This document shows, one piece after another, positions 19,831 to 23,995 of a stretch of DNA of 23,995 bases. The notes beneath the pieces were generated by a model that was not told the DNA's origin, made no database searches, and worked only from the letters and a program-made list of their open reading frames with translations. The first letter of the stretch is position 1. Every line of letters begins with the position of its first letter. This DNA comes from Heterotrichella gracilis (Eukaryota; Sar; Xanthophyceae; Tribonematales; Xanthonemataceae): positions 1 through 23,995 of the forward strand of contig JAULBX010029091.1 in the NCBI GenBank assembly GCA_032358255.1, read 5' to 3'. The translations under genes and the position numbers were made by a program.

Positions 19831-20495
19831 TAGGGTTTTTTGGGTGCGTGAAGTGGCACGGTTTGTAGAGTGCTACAGCTGGGATTGATGATAGGGCTTG
19901 TATACGCACGCAAATGAATGCAGAAAGGCATGCAAGTTAAACCACACCCAAAACCCTAACCTTGGGTCATGTCATTACCCTGCTTAGATGTAAGTGCGCC
20001 TAGGGACGATTCCCACCCACCCCCTGCCCACCCACCTGCTCCCTGACCTGCAGCCTGCCCTGCCCTCCCCCCTGTGCTTTAACACCAGGGGGGTGCGCCA
20101 GCGCTGTAACCCCCTTGCTCACCCTGCCAAGGTAGCAGTGCACATAGAGGGGCACAGTGCCAGCGCAGCTCAACCTGCACAGGGGTATGGGAGGGTTACG
20201 GTGTAGCATTGTTTTGCAGGGTAGGGGTGAGAGTAGGGTTTGGCTTAGGGTGTATGGTGATGCACCCTTGATGACCATGGCATCTGCAGCCTATTGAGTG
20301 TACAGTGATTTTGCTTTGATGTCTATGACATTGTACAGGAGTGCACGCAGATAGGGTACAACCTAACCCATAGCTGCATCTTGCCTAGGATATTTTGCAC
20401 TGCATTGTCCACCGGCAACAAGGGTGCGTATCATGCAACCTCCACATGTCATGCACCCCCGCTTTGACCACCACATGCAAGCGCTGCACCATCAC

Positions 20496-22378
20496 CTTGG
20501 GGGTGTTTGGCACCATCACCCTTTGCCGCCTTCCGTGCAACTGCCGATCTCAGCGCATCGTCAAAGCGGTACCCATTGAGGTTGCGCCCGATTTTGCAGA
20601 CAATGGTGTATGATGCGCCACTGCAACACCCCCCCCCCCCTGTATTGCCAATGGCCCTGTGATCAGCTGAGGCCAAGGGTTGGCTGGGTTGATGATCAAG
20701 TGCGGATTTGCCAGTGATCCAACATACTTCACGATGCCGGACAGCGCCAGGATTCCTATCCAAAGCAGCAGCAGCCTGCCTTCCGCATGTGAGCCTGGTC
20801 CCTTGTACCGGGCCTCTACCGCGGCTCTGAGGATCACTGCCCAGGTCCTGGTAGCTGCAATTGGATTGGAAGAGCATGTGACAACAAGGGTTGAACAAAA
20901 ATGAGCCACCGATGTGTGTAAGCAATGCTGGCATATCCAGGGGAGGAACCTAATCCAGGAGGTGAATACGATACCGGTGTCACAGAAACATGGCAGCTGC
21001 AAATGGATTGAGAGAGCTTGTGAGGACACATGGGTTGGATGGGAGAGCCACCAAAATGTCTACATTTGCAATGCTGGCATATCTAGCGCAGCAACCTGAT
21101 CCAGAAAGGGAGTAGAGTACCAGTCACAGAAATATACTTTAGAGCACAACTCACCCAGGAAGGGTACGGCAAACCCATAAATGGGACCAGTAACAGCTTG
21201 GAGGTTGATCACGCTGCAAAAGGCTGTGATCCCCACATACATTGCAAGGGTGATTCCCATGGCAGAGATGTAAGGGCCCATCTTTGCCACATCCTGCGCA
21301 GAACGTCCAGCAGTCAAGAGGGAATCCCGATGGCAAGGCATCTTGATCAGCCCAGTTGACGTTAAGAGGACGCAATGGGGCGTATACATGTCCATTCAAA
21401 TCCTGAGCGGAGCGTCATCCCCGCTTCTGTGCACCAGACTGCGCTGTCTCTGGATGAGGGCAATTCCCTGTACTTACCTGCTGGGTGTGCTGGCCTCGCA
21501 TGCGGTACATCTGAAATCTGGGCCAGGTGTCACAAAGAACCGTGTATGCAGCCATCACAGCTGTAACCACGGCTCCCTGAGTCACCAATGGCGCCTCCCT
21601 CAGCCTCTCAAGCTGGAGCTCAAAGGTGGATGCGCTGATGGCCATCTGCGGGTTTGCCAGAACTCCAACATACACCACGATGCCAGACAGCGCCAGGATC
21701 CCAATCCAAGACAGCAGCAGCCTGGCTTCTGCCTTGCGCCTGGTCCATTGTAGCGGACCTCTACCCAGGTTCTCAGCATCTCTGCCAAACCCAGGGCAGC
21801 TGCAATAGGATTGAAAGAGCTTGTGAGGGTTGTCACAAGGGTTGGATGAGAAGAGCCACCAACGTGTGCGTAAGCAGTGCTAGCAGCGTCTAGGGGAGTC
21901 AGCCAGATCCAGCAAAGTGAATAGGGTACCCGTGTCACAAAATATCTACTGCAGAGCAATCTCACCAAAAAGGGGCCAGACAATCCCAAAAAGTAGGGCA
22001 GTGTTAGTGGCCCACGATGCATCTTGGAGACCCAGTAACCTGGTGACGCCTGTGGCCAGCAAAAGGAATACAAGGATGGACAGCGCCCCATAGACGCCTG
22101 GGCCTATCTTTGCAAGATCCTGCGCAGACACGTCCAACAGTCAGAAGGGTGGCAAGACAACTTGATCAGCCCAGTTGCGATGGCTGGCGGGAGGGGAGTG
22201 CAAGTTTTTGATGTGCAAACAGGACACAATCGTACTTATATCACCCAAAGCTTACCTTCTGTGCAGCATCGTGCACTGTTTTTGGACGGGGCGCAGAGTG
22301 CTGGGCCAGGGGAGGTTTTGGGGACGCCTGGTTGGTTTGATCCCCATATGGATGCTCTCCACCCTGTGCCCTGCACAT
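20496..22378 (-). CDS. Multi-pass membrane protein exons with a tandem exon-pair duplication; possible pseudogene
   Basis: The supported exons in transcript order are 22378-22256 (possible ATG, ends HDAAQK), 22119-21966 (DLAKIGPGVYGALSILVFLL to VWPLFG), 21799-21478 (ALGLAEMLRTWVEVRYNGP, RLLLSWIGILALSGIVVYVG, ending RGQHTQQ), 21293-21155 (DVAKMGPYISAMGITLAMYV to VPFLG), and from 20854 (RTW, VEARYKGPG, RLLLLWIGILALSGIVKYVG). Exons 2+3 and 4+5 are two copies of one module with identical phases (0 into the first, 1 into the second). Exon 21799-21478 is one base short near 21733-21738 relative to its copy, which breaks the frame. A further exon-like frame, 20620-20496 (IGRNLNGYRFDDALRSAVAR), may follow. 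Each module has about three to four hydrophobic helices. I do not recognise the family. Confidence 0.5.
20850..21950 (-). repeat. Three copies of an intron module including its acceptor
   Basis: Related blocks start at about 20855, 20998 and 21800 on the + strand. Each has CTGCAA..GGATTG..AGAGC(T/A)TGTGA, then GAGCCACC, then GCA(A/G)TGCT(G/A)GCA and a CAGATCC/CTGATCC-type stretch. In the first and third, CTGCAA is the reverse complement of the TTGCAG acceptor of the duplicated exon. The middle copy (ending at 21130) has the acceptor but no exon behind it. The copies differ by many substitutions, so the duplication is old. Confidence 0.65.
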
Positions 22379-23995
22379 CTGGGCCTACTGCCTTGAGACC
22401 CTGCAAAAGATATAATCAGGGATGAGCGGGTCTGGTGTTCACTAGCGCTGGTTGCCTGAGCTGGCTAAAGGATGTACATGGGTTTTGGACCATGAGGCAC
22501 TGATGGTGACTTGAGGCTGCCATGGCTGCAGTTTGGAGGGGTGCATCGCAAAATTTAATGAGATGGGTGTTTGCAGGCGCCTTAGGTTTAAGAGTTTGGG
22601 GTTTGCCAATGGGACGCAGTAATGGTGGCAATATTCAATAAGCCCCGGCAGCATGCAGCGCACCAATGACTATGGGTACCAGCAGTGGCAACGCGCTGCT
22701 GCTCTCCATGCTGACAGTGTATCTAGTCACTAGTAACTGCAAATGCGTCAGCAATGCAATCATGCAATGTCAAGCCACAGCTTTCTTTACGGCAACTTGC
22801 TTCAGCATGATGCACTCTTTGAGCACTTTGACTTGAACAATGGACACAACAATACCTAGAATTCAGAGTTCCAGCTGGGGGTTCATGTTCAATTTCAACA
22901 TAACAAGGGTCCACTATCAGTACAGGTGAATAGACTTCAAACGCGGTAACCGTTGTATGTGCAAGCAGACAGGGGTAAACCACTCTTGCACCTGGACACA
23001 CTGCAGGGCTCAAAATCCATTTTGCGTGGCTGGTGGGGTATGCAATCGTGGTAACATCGGTGGTGGCAGTGCCAGAAGATCAGCAGTGTCATGGTGAGGT
23101 CACCTTGTGCTGTTGTTCAATACAGGCGTCTTGAGGACGGCCGAAGTCATTGTGGTCCCGGACAGTCAGACTGTGTATCCTCGCCACGGTAGTGCCGACT
23201 CTGGACAACAGTGGACTGCAGTAGAGTAGGATGGAGGTGTTGGGAACTTTGCTCTAGTACACGTCCAGACTGAACACGGAATAGCGGTGAAAGTGTCCTC
23301 TTCCTGCACAAAATATGCACTTATGAAGCGTTTCGCCCTCCTATGTTCATTTCCAGATAAGGGAAATCCAAAGCAGCACAAGCTGCCACATGGAAACGAT
23401 GGTTTGACTGGGGCTCTGGGGATCCCAAGTGGACGGGCAGGAGATTTGGTGGCCCACCATTTTAGTGGCTGTGGACTGCAATCCAGGTCATCCTTAGTCC
23501 CCACTGGCAGGTTATTTTTTTGTGACATGTCCTGATGACCTCATTGTGCCTGCGCAGTAACTGCACCCAAGCTACAGGAAGGATAGCAATGACACCACTT
23601 GCATTCACCCATGTTACCCTGCATCCCCTACTGCTAGTGGTCTTACGCCATCATGATGCCATGGACTGCACATGGCTAGGGCTTGGGGCCAGCAATTCAG
23701 GGTTTCAAGTAGCATATTTGCTTCCAAACTGCAGCGGGTGCGCCACTCAGCAGCTAGGGTCAACATTTAGGGTCAGCAGGCAGCAGTGCAGGCTGCCAGA
23801 TGTAGGGTTCGCGCCGCGGAGGGGTCCAGCACAGTTACATGTTTACCCAAGCCACTGCCCGCAGGCATGATGGCTCCATGTGACATACGAGCGCGTGTAA
23901 CGAGACAGCGCGTGCCCAAAAAAAAACGCGATCACTGCCGTCGTTGCAACGTAGGAGATGGTGGATGGTGGAATCCCAGGAATGCACGCCTGCGG
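22379..23995. other. No supported gene
   Basis: Several open frames of 60-120 codons occur on both strands (for example around 23166-23528), but they overlap one another, have no splice sites in phase and no recognisable protein features. Degenerate TAGGG motifs appear near 23677 and 23755-23805. Upstream exons and the promoter of the - strand membrane-protein gene may lie in the first few hundred bases. Confidence 0.5.

Noticed and set aside
23166..23528. 120-codon - strand open frame near the right end
   Set aside because: The product has no recognisable motif, an overlapping + strand frame is equally open, and there is no sign of promoter or splicing.

Overview
The window looks like nuclear DNA of a green alga (Chlorophyta). 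Genes are cut into many short exons with GT-AG introns, coding exons are GC-rich with G/C at third codon positions, TGTAA motifs of the chlorophyte polyadenylation type follow three of the genes, and plant-type telomere-like TTTAGGG/CCCTAAA motifs are scattered through introns and spacers. The encoded families (a plant-like PHAF1/UPF0183 protein and a plastid-type FtsH-like protein) fit a photosynthetic green-lineage host. A chlamydomonadalean alga is my best guess, but the species cannot be fixed from the sequence.

Layout. 1-645: the last exon of an unidentified + strand gene entering from the left. 1536-5472: an eight-exon + strand PHAF1/UPF0183 gene (780 aa model) with a low-complexity insert of about 420 residues between its conserved core and its conserved C-terminal block. 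5473-6668: tail-to-tail spacer. 6669-9477 (-): a seven-exon gene for an FtsH-like, AAA-less M41-type membrane protein with HEAGH. 9478-10821: head-to-head spacer. 10822-13714 (+): a six-exon gene for a drug/metabolite-transporter-superfamily (nucleotide-sugar-transporter-like) protein of 379 aa. The intron phases of these three models close exactly and each total length is a multiple of three. 13715-18800: a less GC-rich, repeat-bearing accessory region with a lysine/arginine-rich ORF, an isolated exon of unknown type, and a clear membrane-protein terminal exon. 19279-22378 (-): exons of a multi-pass membrane protein family that I do not recognise, carrying a tandemly duplicated exon pair, one copy with a one-base frameshift. 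22379-23995: nothing I can support.

The most unusual signal is recurrent tandem duplication of splice junctions. At five places a short piece spanning an exon edge, its splice site and adjacent intron is repeated: 465/550 (85 bp apart), 7327/7411 (84 bp apart, in frame), 7996-8370 (five copies 79-86 bp apart), 19421-19797 (four copies 111-129 bp apart) and the 20.8-21.9 kb intron module (three copies). At two of these loci the repeats are separated by TTTAGGG/CCCTAAA-type sequence. This gives several genes supernumerary donors or acceptors, and at least one of them would yield an in-frame isoform.
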